Under the pieces are notes generated by a model. It had not been told where the DNA came from, did not search any database, and worked only from the letters and a program-made list of their open reading frames with translations. A stretch of 64,000 bases of DNA from BJHQ01 sp964654285 (lineage in GTDB: Bacteria; Planctomycetota; UBA11346). The position numbers and the translations under genes were made by a program. The stretch lies in NCBI GenBank assembly GCA_964654285.1, contig CAZZJC010000004.1:1-64000 (forward strand), written 5' to 3'. Positions 1 to 9,443 of this stretch are shown here, one piece after another. Position 1 is the stretch's first letter, and the number at the start of each line of letters is the position of its first letter.

Positions 1-98
1 AACCTCGCGGTGCCGCAGTTGGGCTCGGATACCAGGCCGGAGTGCCTCTGCCTGGATGGGGACTTGCACCCCACGGATGCGTGCGCTGATGGGCGCAC

Positions 99-153
99 GA
101 GCGCGGACCTCCGGTCCGCTGGCTTTTCTCGAGCGGACCGGAGGTCCGCGCTC
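99..153. repeat. Perfect 22-bp inverted repeat (long hairpin)
   Basis: Arms 99-120 and 132-153 are exact reverse complements around an 11-base spacer. It lies just beyond the stop of the minus-strand kinase gene, so it could end that transcript, but no T-run follows on the minus strand. Smaller hairpins (GGGG..CCCC near 57-71, GTGCGC..GCGCAC near 80-98) precede it. The first 177 bases hold no gene I can support. Confidence 0.7.
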
Positions 154-177
154 CGGGTGGCGGGCTTTGGCGCCCCG

Positions 178-3100
178 CTAGGGTTTCAATTTGCGGTCGA
201 TCGCCTGGCGCCACGGCCGGTAGACCTGGGCCGGGCCGGAGCGCTGATCCGGCGGCAGGTTGGACAGGTCGTATTCGAGATAGCGGAGGATCTCGTCGGC
301 CTCGCGGTAGCGCCCGAGGTCGAAGAGGTTCTTCACCTTCTCGAAGCGGATGCGGTTGTTGCCGGGCTGGATGTCGAGGATGCGGTTCTGGGTCGCGACC
401 GCCTCCTCGAAGCGGCCATCCCGCTGTTGCAGGTCGGCGAGCATGGCGAGGAGCTGGCTGTTGAACGGCGCCTTCGCCAGCCCCTCGCGCAGGAACGCCA
501 TCGCGCCGCGCATGTCGCCGCTTTCGGCCGCCCGCGAGGCGCGCAGGACATGGGTCATCGGGTAGTCCGGATTGCGCCCGCACCAGGCGGCGAAGTCCTT
601 GCCGATCTGCTCGTCGTTGCGGCCGAGGGCGAACGCCAGGCTGAACCAGTGGAAGCGGTTGACCGGCCAGTCGCAGGCCTCGACCAGCTGGGTCAGGAAG
701 GTGAAGGCCGCCTGCGGATCCGGCTTGGGGCCGTTCACGGCCTCGATGACGCGGTAGCGCAGCAGCAGCACCTGCGACACCCCCAGGCGGAGCGCCTGGG
801 CGAGATCCTGCTCCGGCCCCTGGCGGTCATCGCTGCGGTTGGCGCGCATGCTCGCGCGGAAGAGCCAGCGGGCGCCGTTCTCGTGCTCGTACTCGACGTT
901 GCGGTCGATGAGCTCGCGCGCCTCGCGCTGGTCGCGCTGGCTCTCCTGGCTGAACAGCACGTTGGCGAGCGCGGCGCAGATGTCGGCCTGGCGCGGCGAC
1001 AGGGTCATCGCGTGGCGCAGTTCGGCGGTGGCCTCGGGGATCGCCTGGCCGGGATTGAGGATCCCGAGCTGGGCCGCCTCGAACAGGCAGCGGCCGTGGA
1101 TGTAGACGCATTCCCACAGCTGCGGGCCGGCCTCCTTGGCCTGGCGCGCGACCGCCAGGGCCTCGGCCGAACGCTGCTGGTACGACAGGCGGAAGGCGCG
1201 GCCGACCAGGGCGAGGGGATCCTTGGCCCCGACCGCCTCGGCGCGGGCGAAGCAGTCCTCGGCGCGGGTGAACTCGCCGGCGGCGTCGAAGGCGAAGCCG
1301 GCCGCGACCAGCGCCTGCGGGTAGGGTTTGTGGCCGAGCTCCTCGCTGGTGCGGTCGGCGCGCAGGAACTCCTCCGCCGCCCGGGCCGGATGGCCGCTGC
1401 GGCGCAGCGCCTCGCCGAGGGCGAAGCGCGCCTCGATGAAGCCGGGGTCGATCTGGAGCGCCCTGCGGCAGAGGTCGGCCGCCTGGTCGAGCGGCTGGCT
1501 GCGCACCTTGGGATCGATGGCCTGGCCGCGCATGATGAGGTCGAGCGCCTCGGTGTAGAGCGGCAGGGCCTTCAGCTTGATGGTGGCGCGGTTGACCTCG
1601 TCCTGGCGCGCCTGGAGAAGCGCTTCCTGGCGCTCCTTCAGGCGGTCGGTCTCGGCGCGCTCGCGGCTGGTCTCCGCCCGCTGCCGCGCCAGATCCTTCT
1701 GCTCGATGAGCAGGCTGCCGACGCCCACACCGATCAGGATGGTGACGATCGCCACCGCCAGCGACCAGCGCAGGCGCCGCGACGCGCGTTCACGGCGCTG
1801 GGCGTTCAGCCGCGCCAGGTTGATCTGGGCCCGGATCTCGCGTTCGGGCGCGGTCTCGACCCCGAGCTGGCCGAGCTGCGCCTCGGCCAGGCCGAGATCG
1901 CCGGCCGCGAGGGCGGTGCGGGCGTAGGCGAGGCGGGCGCGCTGGGCCCCCTCCTGCGCCTCGCGGTTGTCGCACCACAGCTCGAGCGCCTGCTCGAAGC
2001 GCGACACCACCCGGGCGTGGCGGGCATAGAGCCGCTGGCGGTCGGTGCCGGCGGGATCCTGGTCGGCTTCCAGCTCTTCGACCTCGGACTCGGCGCGGGT
2101 GGTGATCGCGATCGACTGGCGGTGCCCGAGGTAGTCGACCAGCGCCTGGCGGAAGGCGCGCACCGTGGGGAAGCGCTCCGCCGGATCGCGCGCCATCGCG
2201 GTGTAGCAGAGGTCGACGAGTTCGCCCGGCAGATCGACCGGCAGGGCCGGCGGGAAGCCGCGCGCGGCATCGGCGATGGCCTCGATCAGGCTGCCGCCGC
2301 GATGCGGCGGATTGCCGGACAGGATCTCGTACAGCGTCGCCCCCAGCAGATACACGTCGCTCAGGGTGCTGATCTGGCTCTGCTGGCCGCGTGCCATCTC
2401 GGGCGGCATGTAGGCCGGCGTCCCGGCCGGCGGCCGGGCGAGATGGTCGGGCAGACGGCAGACGCGCGCGGTGTCGGGCTTGCCGTCTGCCGGCGCGGCC
2501 GCCGCTGCCGCAGCCCCTTCTTTCCTCTCTGCGCCAGCGTCCTGCACCACCGTCGCGGCGAGGCCCCAGTCCATGACCAGGACTTCGCCGTAGTCGCCGA
2601 CCATCACGTTTTCCGGCTTGAGGTCGCGGTGGATGATGCCCTTGGCGTGGGCGTATTCGATCGCGTTGCAGACCGCGAGCAGGATGCGGAGGTGGTCCTC
2701 CTCGTCGAAGCGGGCCGCGGTCTCGCGTTCGTCGCGCGTCTCGGGATGCAGCAGCCGGCGCCAGGTGGTGCCGCGCGCCAGCTTCATCGCGAGGAACAGG
2801 TTGCCCCCGGCGTCGCGGCCCAGGCCGTGCACCGGCACGATGTTGGGATGATCGAGCGCGGCGGTGACCATGGCCTCGGCGAGGAAGCGCTCGCCCGCCT
2901 CATCGCCGCGCTTGACCTGCTTGAGCGCGACCTCGCGCTTGAGCGACACCTGGCGCGCGCGCCAGACCACGCCCATGCCGCCCTCGCCGATCTTGTCGAC
3001 GATCTCGAAACGGGCTCCGGTCCGGTCTCCGGGCCCGGCGCCGGCAGGTTCGCCGCCGTTCGCCAGCTCCTCCGCGATCCTGGCGTCGGTGGCGCTCACC

Positions 3101-3336
3101 TGCATCTGATCGGGGACGGGCAGGCCGTGCCGGTCGCGCCCCGCCGGCCGCCAGGTGCGCTGGGGATCGCCGGTCTGGAAGAGGTCGGGATCGGTGATGG
3201 TCTCGGCCCAGACCGTGCGCAGTTCATCCATCAGCGCGGCGACCGCGACCGTGTCCAGGGTGGGATCCGCATCGAAGCCGGCTTCAGCCGATTCGGCTGC
3301 GTCGGACTGCTGGACCGGATCGTCGGGATCAGCCAT
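178..3336 (-). CDS. Membrane-anchored Ser/Thr protein kinase with TPR tail
   Basis: Hanks-type protein kinase, about 1052 residues. The kinase domain spans roughly residues 110-405: glycine loop GEGGMG (117-122), catalytic HRDLKPEN from 236, and DWG at 256-258 where most kinases have DFG, a variant frequent in planctomycete kinases. An Ala-rich insert (about 261-300) sits in the activation segment before GTPAYMPPE. One membrane helix (about 522-545) follows a juxtamembrane helical region, then a coiled stretch and a long TPR-like C-terminal half, probably outside the membrane and sensing or binding partners. An upstream in-frame extension is a shadow of the next kinase; I chose the ATG at 3336 because it overlaps that gene's TGA as ATGA, implying translational coupling. 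The substrate is unknown. Confidence 0.9.
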   Translation of the reverse strand: MADPDDPVQQSDAAESAEAGFDADPTLDTVAVAALMDELRTVWAETITDPDLFQTGDPQRTWRPAGRDRHGLPVPDQMQVSATDARIAEELANGGEPAGAGPGDRTGARFEIVDKIGEGGMGVVWRARQVSLKREVALKQVKRGDEAGERFLAEAMVTAALDHPNIVPVHGLGRDAGGNLFLAMKLARGTTWRRLLHPETRDERETAARFDEEDHLRILLAVCNAIEYAHAKGIIHRDLKPENVMVGDYGEVLVMDWGLAATVVQDAGAERKEGAAAAAAAPADGKPDTARVCRLPDHLARPPAGTPAYMPPEMARGQQSQISTLSDVYLLGATLYEILSGNPPHRGGSLIEAIADAARGFPPALPVDLPGELVDLCYTAMARDPAERFPTVRAFRQALVDYLGHRQSIAITTRAESEVEELEADQDPAGTDRQRLYARHARVVSRFEQALELWCDNREAQEGAQRARLAYARTALAAGDLGLAEAQLGQLGVETAPEREIRAQINLARLNAQRRERASRRLRWSLAVAIVTILIGVGVGSLLIEQKDLARQRAETSRERAETDRLKERQEALLQARQDEVNRATIKLKALPLYTEALDLIMRGQAIDPKVRSQPLDQAADLCRRALQIDPGFIEARFALGEALRRSGHPARAAEEFLRADRTSEELGHKPYPQALVAAGFAFDAAGEFTRAEDCFARAEAVGAKDPLALVGRAFRLSYQQRSAEALAVARQAKEAGPQLWECVYIHGRCLFEAAQLGILNPGQAIPEATAELRHAMTLSPRQADICAALANVLFSQESQRDQREARELIDRNVEYEHENGARWLFRASMRANRSDDRQGPEQDLAQALRLGVSQVLLLRYRVIEAVNGPKPDPQAAFTFLTQLVEACDWPVNRFHWFSLAFALGRNDEQIGKDFAAWCGRNPDYPMTHVLRASRAAESGDMRGAMAFLREGLAKAPFNSQLLAMLADLQQRDGRFEEAVATQNRILDIQPGNNRIRFEKVKNLFDLGRYREADEILRYLEYDLSNLPPDQRSGPAQVYRPWRQAIDRKLKP

Positions 3337-4196
3337 CAGCCACGTGGTTTCCGGGCCGCGATCGCAGGCAGCTGGGCCAGGTTCGCCGCCAGGGTCGGAG
3401 CATCCGCGAAGCGCGCCTTGGGATCGATGAGGGTGCAGCGCTTGACCAGGCTGGCGATGCGGGGATCGAGTCCGGGGTGGGCGCGGCGGAACAGCTCGTG
3501 ATCGGCCGTGGTAACCGGGGTCTGGCGCTGGTTCGGCTCCGTTGTGGGCGGCGGCCTGCCGGTGAACAGGATCCAGCCGCACACCCCGAGCGAATAGATG
3601 TCGCTGGCGAAGTCGGGATGGCTGCCGCGCAGCAGTTCCGGGGCGACATAGGTCGGGGTGGCGAAGATCTGGGTCGGGGTGCGGCGGAACAGGCGGGCGA
3701 GCAGGCCCGCTTCGGCTTTTTCCCGGGCATTGCCGAAATCGACCAGGCCGACCCGGCCCTGCCCATCCACCAGCATGTTGTCGAGCTTGAGATCGTGGTG
3801 CAGCACCCGCTGATCGTGCAGGTAGGCGACCGCCTCGACCATCCCGAGGAAGATCCCGACCGGATCCTCGACCTTGCCGGTGCGGCAGGCCTGACCGAGG
3901 TTCTGGCCCGACATGTACCCCATCACCATCGCCGCCCGGCCCTGCACTTCGCCGTAGCGCCACGCCTGCGGGATGCCGGGATGGCTGAAGCGGCGCAGGA
4001 GGGCGAATTCATCCGCGAAGGCCTTGATCTTCGCCGCATCCCCACGCATCTCCGACCGGATCACCTTCACCGCGTAGGTCGAACGCGCATCGTCGCGGTG
4101 GGTGGCCCGGTAGACCTCGGCGGTGCCGCCGACGGCGATGAGCTCGCGCAGGATGTACGGACCCACCGAGGCGTTGATCAGGGCGGCATCGGGCAT
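3336..4196 (-). CDS. Ser/Thr protein kinase, compact cytosolic form
   Basis: A 286-residue protein that is almost entirely kinase domain: AVK lysine at K44, catalytic HHDLKLDN at 133-140 (HHD in place of HRD, so a non-RD kinase), DFG at 153-155, APELL and an intact C-lobe. No membrane segment or sensor domain is visible. It is upstream of, and overlaps by ATGA with, the large TPR kinase gene, so the two are probably made together and may act on each other. Start ATG at 4196 is chosen because the kinase fold begins about 14 residues later; the longer open frame upstream covers the ABC-F gene on the other strand and is not coding. An active kinase is likely; target unknown. Confidence 0.85.
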   Translation of the reverse strand: MPDAALINASVGPYILRELIAVGGTAEVYRATHRDDARSTYAVKVIRSEMRGDAAKIKAFADEFALLRRFSHPGIPQAWRYGEVQGRAAMVMGYMSGQNLGQACRTGKVEDPVGIFLGMVEAVAYLHDQRVLHHDLKLDNMLVDGQGRVGLVDFGNAREKAEAGLLARLFRRTPTQIFATPTYVAPELLRGSHPDFASDIYSLGVCGWILFTGRPPPTTEPNQRQTPVTTADHELFRRAHPGLDPRIASLVKRCTLIDPKARFADAPTLAANLAQLPAIAARKPRG

Positions 4197-4376
4197 GATA
4201 CCGACATGGTGACGCGTTTCGCCCGGATCGGCAATCACCGGGATGCCTTTGCCCGCCGCCTGATTGAGACCGTCCGCTGGCGGACGGCGGCGGACCATGC
4301 CCAGCGTCCGGCGCGGGGGTCGCGGCTTGCACCCCGGCCAGCCGCCCGAGCATCCCGCCCCCTCGGGAGCGCCTCC

Positions 4377-5972
4377 ATGATCAGTACCGCCGGCTTGACC
4401 ATGAACTTCGGCAAGAAGATCCTGTTCGAGAACGTCAGCCTCAAGTTCCAGCCCGGCAACTGCTACGGCCTGATCGGAGCGAACGGCACCGGCAAGTCGA
4501 CCTTCCTCAAGATCCTCACCGGCGAGGTCGAGGCGGTCGCCGGCCAGGTGATCATCGATCCGGGCAAGCGCATGGGCTGGCTGCGCCAGGACATCAGCAA
4601 CCACGAAGAGGAGAAGGTCATCGACGTCTGCCTGCAGGGCCACCGCGAGATCTGGAAGATCCAGCAGGAGATCGAGCGCATCAGCAACAAGAGCGACTAC
4701 AGCGACGCCGACGGCCAGCGCCTGGCGGAGTTGCAGGAGCAGTACAGCGCGCTCGACGGCTACACCCAGGAATCCGAGGCGGCGCAGGTGCTCACCGATC
4801 TCGGAGTCGACCCGGGTTCGCACCAGAAGGCGATGAAGGAGATCGACACGGCGCAGAAGGTGCGCGTCCTGCTCGCCCAGGCCCTGTTCAGCAAGCCCGA
4901 CATCCTGCTCCTCGACGAGCCGACCAACAACCTCGACATCCCGGCCATGGTCTGGCTGGAACACTACCTCGCCGACTACCAGGGCGTGATCATCGTGGTC
5001 AGCCACGACCGGCATTTCCTCAACAAGGTCTGCACCCACACCTGCGACATCGACTACCGCACCATCCGCGGCTTCGCCGGCCCGTATGACATCTACGTCG
5101 CGCAGGAGCAGCTCGCGCGGGCGCAGCGCTCGAAGGAGTCCTCGCGGGTCGAACGCCAGGTGCTCAAGCTGCGCCGCTTCGTCGAGCGCTTCAAATCCAA
5201 CGCCGCGCGCAGCAAGCAGGCGACCAGCCGCGTCAAGCTGATCGACCAGCTGTCGGGACAGAAGGTGCTGCCGTCGTCGCGCGTCGCCCCGCGCCTGTTC
5301 TTCAAGGTCGCCAAGGCCAGCGGCCAGGACGTGATCGAGACGGAAAAGGTCGATTTCGCCTATCCGGGCGGCGCTCCGATCATCAGGAACCTGACCACCC
5401 GCATCGACCGCGGCGATCGCCTCGCCATCGTCGGCCGCAACGGCATCGGCAAGACCACCCTGGTGCGCCTGCTCCTGGGCGAGCTCCAGCCGACCAAGGG
5501 CGTGATCAAATGGGGCGGCACCGCCACCAAGGCCTACTTCCCGCAGGAAGGGGCCGACCTCTTCAAGAGCAAAGACCTGTCGATCATGGACTGGATCAAG
5601 CAGTACACCGACAACCAGGACATCAACAACATGCGCTCGATGCTCGGGCGCATGCTGTTCAGCGGCGACGACGTGAAGAAGCCGGTCGGCGTGCTGTCGG
5701 GTGGCGAGCGGGTCCGCTGCCTGCTCTCGATGGTGATGCTGCAGGAATCCAACACCCTGCTGCTCGACGAGCCGACCAGCCACCTCGACATGGAGTCGAT
5801 CGAGGCGTTGCAGGAGGCGCTCGAGGACTTCCAGGGCACCCTGGTCGTGGTCAGCCATGACCGCGAGTTCATCGACTCGGTCGCGACCCGGGTCATCGTC
5901 ATGGAGGAAGGCGGCCTGACCGACTGGAAGGGCACCTACCTGGCCTACCGCGAGGCGCGCGGACTGGAGTAG
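4377..5972 (+). CDS. ybiT: ABC-F family ATPase, YbiT-like
   Basis: Soluble ABC-F protein of 531 residues with two ATP-binding cassettes and no membrane segments. The first Walker A, GANGTGKST, is at about 34-42, and the second, GRNGIGKTT, is in the C-terminal half. Both cassettes carry LLLDEPT Walker B motifs and SHDR H-loops. The linker is rich in Lys and Arg (KSNAARSKQATSR), as in the P-site tRNA interaction motif of the family. Length and layout match E. coli YbiT well. ABC-F proteins act on the ribosome, resolving stalled or antibiotic-blocked translation. The open frame continues upstream of the ATG at 4377, but that part is antisense to the kinase gene. Orthology to YbiT rather than another ABC-F class is an inference. 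Confidence 0.92.
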   Translation: MISTAGLTMNFGKKILFENVSLKFQPGNCYGLIGANGTGKSTFLKILTGEVEAVAGQVIIDPGKRMGWLRQDISNHEEEKVIDVCLQGHREIWKIQQEIERISNKSDYSDADGQRLAELQEQYSALDGYTQESEAAQVLTDLGVDPGSHQKAMKEIDTAQKVRVLLAQALFSKPDILLLDEPTNNLDIPAMVWLEHYLADYQGVIIVVSHDRHFLNKVCTHTCDIDYRTIRGFAGPYDIYVAQEQLARAQRSKESSRVERQVLKLRRFVERFKSNAARSKQATSRVKLIDQLSGQKVLPSSRVAPRLFFKVAKASGQDVIETEKVDFAYPGGAPIIRNLTTRIDRGDRLAIVGRNGIGKTTLVRLLLGELQPTKGVIKWGGTATKAYFPQEGADLFKSKDLSIMDWIKQYTDNQDINNMRSMLGRMLFSGDDVKKPVGVLSGGERVRCLLSMVMLQESNTLLLDEPTSHLDMESIEALQEALEDFQGTLVVVSHDREFIDSVATRVIVMEEGGLTDWKGTYLAYREARGLE

Positions 5973-6042
5973 CCGGACCCATGATCCTTCCCCCGTCCAG
6001 CCAGCCCGCGATGCTGCGCCTGCCGTCTTGGCGACGCCCCGC

Positions 6043-8109
6043 ATGACCGACACCCCCCGACCGGAATCCGAACCAGCCCCCCAGGGGCCGGTGCCGCTGC
6101 GCAAGCGCATCACCCGGACCCTGTTCGGCTCGCCGCTCAAGCTCACCGACCGCGCCATCTTCCATCAGATCACCCTGATCTCGCTCCTGGCCTGGATCGG
6201 CCTCGGCAGCGACGCGCTGTCGTCGTCGTGCTACGGGCCCGCCGAGGCCATGGCGGTGATCAAGGGGCATCCGCATCTGGCCGTCGCCCTCGCGATCGCC
6301 ACCGCGGCGACCGTCTTCCTGATCTCCTCCGCCTACAGCCGGCTGATCGAGATATTCCCCAATGGCGGCGGCTATGGCGTCGCCAGCCGCCTGCTCGGCC
6401 CGCGCATCGGCATGGTCTCGGGCTGCGCCCTGCTCATCGACTACGCGCTGACCATCTCGGTGTCCGTGACCGCCTGCGGCCTGGCGATCTTCTCGCTCTT
6501 CCCGCTCGCGTGGTTCGCCGGCGCCGGCGGCCTGCCGACCGGCGATGCCGCCGCGCGCGTCGCGGCCGAGGCGTCGCGCAGCCAATGGATGATCGGCAGC
6601 GACATCGCCGTCATCCTGCTCCTGATCGGCCTCAACCTGCGAGGCATGCGCGAATCGATCCTGGTGCTCACCCCGATCTTCCTCCTGTTCGTCATCACCC
6701 ACCTCATCCTGCTGGTGGCGGGATTCGCCTTCCACCTGCCGCAGGTCGGCACCACCACCAATGCCGTGAGCCAGGGCTGGTCGAGCGATCTCGCGACCAT
6801 CGGCCTGGGCGGCATGGCCATGCTCCTGCTGCACGCCTACGCCATGGGCGGCGGCACCTACACCGGCATCGAGGCGGTATCGAACGCGCTGCCGATGATG
6901 CGCGAACCGCGCCTGCAGACGGCGAAACGCACCATGAACCTGATGGCGGTGTCGCTCGCGATCACCGCTGGCGGCCTGATCCTGTGCTACCTGCTGTGGG
7001 ATGTCCCGGCGGGCGACAAGGACAAGACGATGAACGCCTTGCTGGCCGAATCCGTGGCGGCGCACCTGCCGTTCGGCCAGACCTTCGTCGTCCTGACCCT
7101 GGTGTCCGAGGCCGCCCTGCTGCTGGTCGCGGCCCAGACCGGCTTCATCGGCGGTCCGCGCGTCCTCGCCAACCTCGCGGTGGACTCCTGGATGCCGCGC
7201 CGCTTCGCCGCGCTGTCGGAACGCCTGACCATCGGCAACGGCATCGCGCTGATGGGGGTGGCGGCGATCGCGATGATCCTGATCTCGCGCGGAGACATCG
7301 CGTATCTCATCGTCATCTACGCCATCACGGTCTTCCTGTCGTTCGCGCTGACCATGGCCGGCATGGCCCTGCTGTGGTTCCGCCGACGCGAGGAGCGCTG
7401 GCTCAAGATCCGCCGCGCCGCCCTGTTCACGACCGGATTCGTGGTCTGCGCGGTCATCCTGGCGTTCACGGCGATCAAGGAATGGGACCACGGCGGCCTG
7501 CTGGCCGTGCTGCTGACCCTCGGCATCGCCGGGGTGTGCCTGCTCATCCGTTCGCACTACCAGCGGGTCAACCGCCGTATCGCCCGCCTGTTCGAGGCGC
7601 TCGACGGCATCCCGCGCACCCACACCGGCGAGCCGCCGACGATCGATCCGGCCAAGCCGACCGCCGTCGTCCTGGTCGGCGCCTACGGTGGACTGGGTCT
7701 GCACACGGTGCTCAACATCTTCCGGTCCTTCCCCGGCCACTACCGCAACCTGGTCTTCGTCTCGGTCGGGGTGATGGATTCCGGCGAGATGAAGGGCGAG
7801 GACACGATCGATGAGCTGCGCGAACGCACCGAGGCGCAGCTGGCCAAGTACCGCGAACTCGCCAACGGCCTGGGCTTCCCCAGCACTTCGCGTCTGGCCA
7901 TCGGCACCGATGCCGCCGAGGAAGCCACCAACCTCTGCCTGTCCGTCGCCAAGGAGTTCCCCCGCGCGACGTTCTTCGCCGGCAAGGTCATCTTCCGCCC
8001 CGAACGCTGGTACCACTGGCTGCTCCACAACGACACCGCCTATGTCGTGCAGAAGCGCCTGCATTGGCAGGGGCGGACCATGGTGGTGCTGCCGGCGCGG
8101 ATCACCTGA
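6043..8109 (+). CDS. APC-superfamily amino-acid/cation permease
   Basis: Integral membrane protein of about 688 residues. A short cytosolic N-terminus is followed by roughly twelve hydrophobic segments containing the APC-type motif around YGPAEAMAVIKG near the first helix and PNGGGYGVASRLLG in the third. The last 150 residues form a soluble domain with an alternating beta/alpha pattern, resembling the C-terminal domains of KUP and cationic amino-acid transporters. It imports an amino acid or polyamine, or possibly a cation; the sequence does not settle the substrate. ATG 6043 is preferred over TTG 6028. It converges with recA across a hairpin terminator. Confidence 0.8.
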   Translation: MTDTPRPESEPAPQGPVPLRKRITRTLFGSPLKLTDRAIFHQITLISLLAWIGLGSDALSSSCYGPAEAMAVIKGHPHLAVALAIATAATVFLISSAYSRLIEIFPNGGGYGVASRLLGPRIGMVSGCALLIDYALTISVSVTACGLAIFSLFPLAWFAGAGGLPTGDAAARVAAEASRSQWMIGSDIAVILLLIGLNLRGMRESILVLTPIFLLFVITHLILLVAGFAFHLPQVGTTTNAVSQGWSSDLATIGLGGMAMLLLHAYAMGGGTYTGIEAVSNALPMMREPRLQTAKRTMNLMAVSLAITAGGLILCYLLWDVPAGDKDKTMNALLAESVAAHLPFGQTFVVLTLVSEAALLLVAAQTGFIGGPRVLANLAVDSWMPRRFAALSERLTIGNGIALMGVAAIAMILISRGDIAYLIVIYAITVFLSFALTMAGMALLWFRRREERWLKIRRAALFTTGFVVCAVILAFTAIKEWDHGGLLAVLLTLGIAGVCLLIRSHYQRVNRRIARLFEALDGIPRTHTGEPPTIDPAKPTAVVLVGAYGGLGLHTVLNIFRSFPGHYRNLVFVSVGVMDSGEMKGEDTIDELRERTEAQLAKYRELANGLGFPSTSRLAIGTDAAEEATNLCLSVAKEFPRATFFAGKVIFRPERWYHWLLHNDTAYVVQKRLHWQGRTMVVLPARIT

Positions 8110-8175
8110 ATGATCGTGATTGCCCCCAGGCTCCGCGATTGGTCGCCGGTCACCTGGAGATCAGGCGATCAACCT

Positions 8176-8210
8176 GGCTCGGATCACCTGATGAAACGGT
8201 GATCCGAGCC
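8176..8210. terminator. Hairpin between convergent permease and recA genes
   Basis: Perfect 13-bp arms (8176-8188 and 8198-8210) around a 9-base loop, placed between two convergent genes, so it probably serves both directions. It lacks a clear T-run on either side. Confidence 0.55.
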
Positions 8211-8250
8211 GCGCGCCCAGGGCAGTCGTTCGCCGAGGTGGTCGACGCTC

Positions 8251-9354
8251 CTACTCCGCCCCGCCGCCATCGAGCAGGTTGAGGTTCGCCGCCTTGATCT
8301 TGGCCGCAACCTCGGCGCAGACCTTGGGGTTGTCCTTGAGGAACTGCTTGGCGTTCTCGCGGCCCTGGCCGAGCTTGACCTGGTCGTAGGTGAACCAGGC
8401 GCCCGACTTCTGGCAGACCTTGGCGAGGACGGCGAGGTCGAGCACGTCGCCGGTATAGCTGATGCCTTCGTTGAACATGATGTCGAACTCGGCCTTGGTG
8501 AAGGGCGCGGCGACCTTGTTCTTCACCACCTTGACGCGGACGCGGTTGCCGACCATGCGTTCGCCATCGGCGATGGTGGTCTGGCGGCGGATGTCGAGGC
8601 GGAGCGAGGCGGCGAACTTGAGGGCACGGCCACCGGGCTGGGTCTCGGGGCTGCCGTAGACGATGCCGACCTTCTCGCGGATCTGGTTGATGAAGACCAC
8701 CGTGGTCTTGGAGGAGGAGATCGCGCCGGTCAGCTTGCGCATCGCCTTCGACATCATGCGCGCCTGCAGACCGACCTGGGTGTCATCCATCTCACCGTCG
8801 AGTTCGATCTTGGGCACCAGGGCGGCGACCGAGTCGACCACCACCACGTCGACGGCATTGGAGCGCACCAGCAGATCGCAGATGTCGAGCGCCTGTTCGC
8901 CGTGACTGGGCTGGGAAACCAGGAGATCCTTCACATTCACGCCGATCTTCTCGGCCCAGGTCGGGTCGAGGGCGTGTTCAGCGTCGATGAAGGCGGCGAC
9001 GCCGCCTTCACGCTGGGCCTGGGCGATGATCGACAGCGCCAGCGTGGTCTTACCTGACGATTCCGGGCCGTAGATCTCGCAGACGCGGCCGCGCGGGACG
9101 CCGCCGATGCCGATGGCGAGGTCGAGCGAGAGCGATCCGGTGGGGATGGCGCCGATCTCGATCTTCTCGAACTGGCCCAGGCGCATGATCGAGCCTTTGC
9201 CGTAGACCTTGTCGATCTGCTCCAGGGCGGCGTCGAGCGCCTTGCGCTTGACCGCGTCATCGGGGTGGTGGCCGCGATTCTTGTCGACGACCTTGTCGAC
9301 GGGCTTGTCGGCGGTTTTCTCGATGGCGCGGGCGACGGCGGGTTCGGCGGGCAT
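8251..9354 (-). CDS. recA: Recombinase RecA
   Basis: RecA strand-exchange ATPase, 367 residues. It forms filaments on single-stranded DNA, catalyses homologous pairing and stimulates LexA self-cleavage. Walker A GPESSGKTT is at 96-104; the VVVVDSVAALVP Walker B region, the QARMMSKAMRKLTG loop-1 segment and the FINQIREKVG region are all intact. Compared with E. coli RecA there is an extra N-terminal stretch of about 30 charged residues containing a KPVDKVVDKN pseudo-repeat. The start could be ATG 9354 or 9363, which differ by three residues. lexA lies 89 bases upstream on the same strand, so the two are probably one SOS-controlled transcript. I see no copy of the lexA inverted repeat in front of recA. 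Confidence 0.98.
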   Translation of the reverse strand: MPAEPAVARAIEKTADKPVDKVVDKNRGHHPDDAVKRKALDAALEQIDKVYGKGSIMRLGQFEKIEIGAIPTGSLSLDLAIGIGGVPRGRVCEIYGPESSGKTTLALSIIAQAQREGGVAAFIDAEHALDPTWAEKIGVNVKDLLVSQPSHGEQALDICDLLVRSNAVDVVVVDSVAALVPKIELDGEMDDTQVGLQARMMSKAMRKLTGAISSSKTTVVFINQIREKVGIVYGSPETQPGGRALKFAASLRLDIRRQTTIADGERMVGNRVRVKVVKNKVAAPFTKAEFDIMFNEGISYTGDVLDLAVLAKVCQKSGAWFTYDQVKLGQGRENAKQFLKDNPKVCAEVAAKIKAANLNLLDGGGAE

Positions 9355-9443
9355 GGGATGCATCCTCGGGTTGGGTTTGGCGTGATGGTGGTTGGGTCGG
9401 GTTGAAATGGAAAATCGGGCGGAGACGGCAGCGGACGGAGCGC

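Noticed and set aside
10..3501. Long plus-strand open frame of over 1100 residues opposite the kinase genes
   Set aside because: It is the antisense shadow of well-recognised kinase genes in high-GC sequence, with low-complexity composition and no domain.
5899..8064. Long minus-strand open frame opposite the permease
   Set aside because: Gln/Asp/Gly/Arg-rich shadow of the permease codons; no domain or start site.
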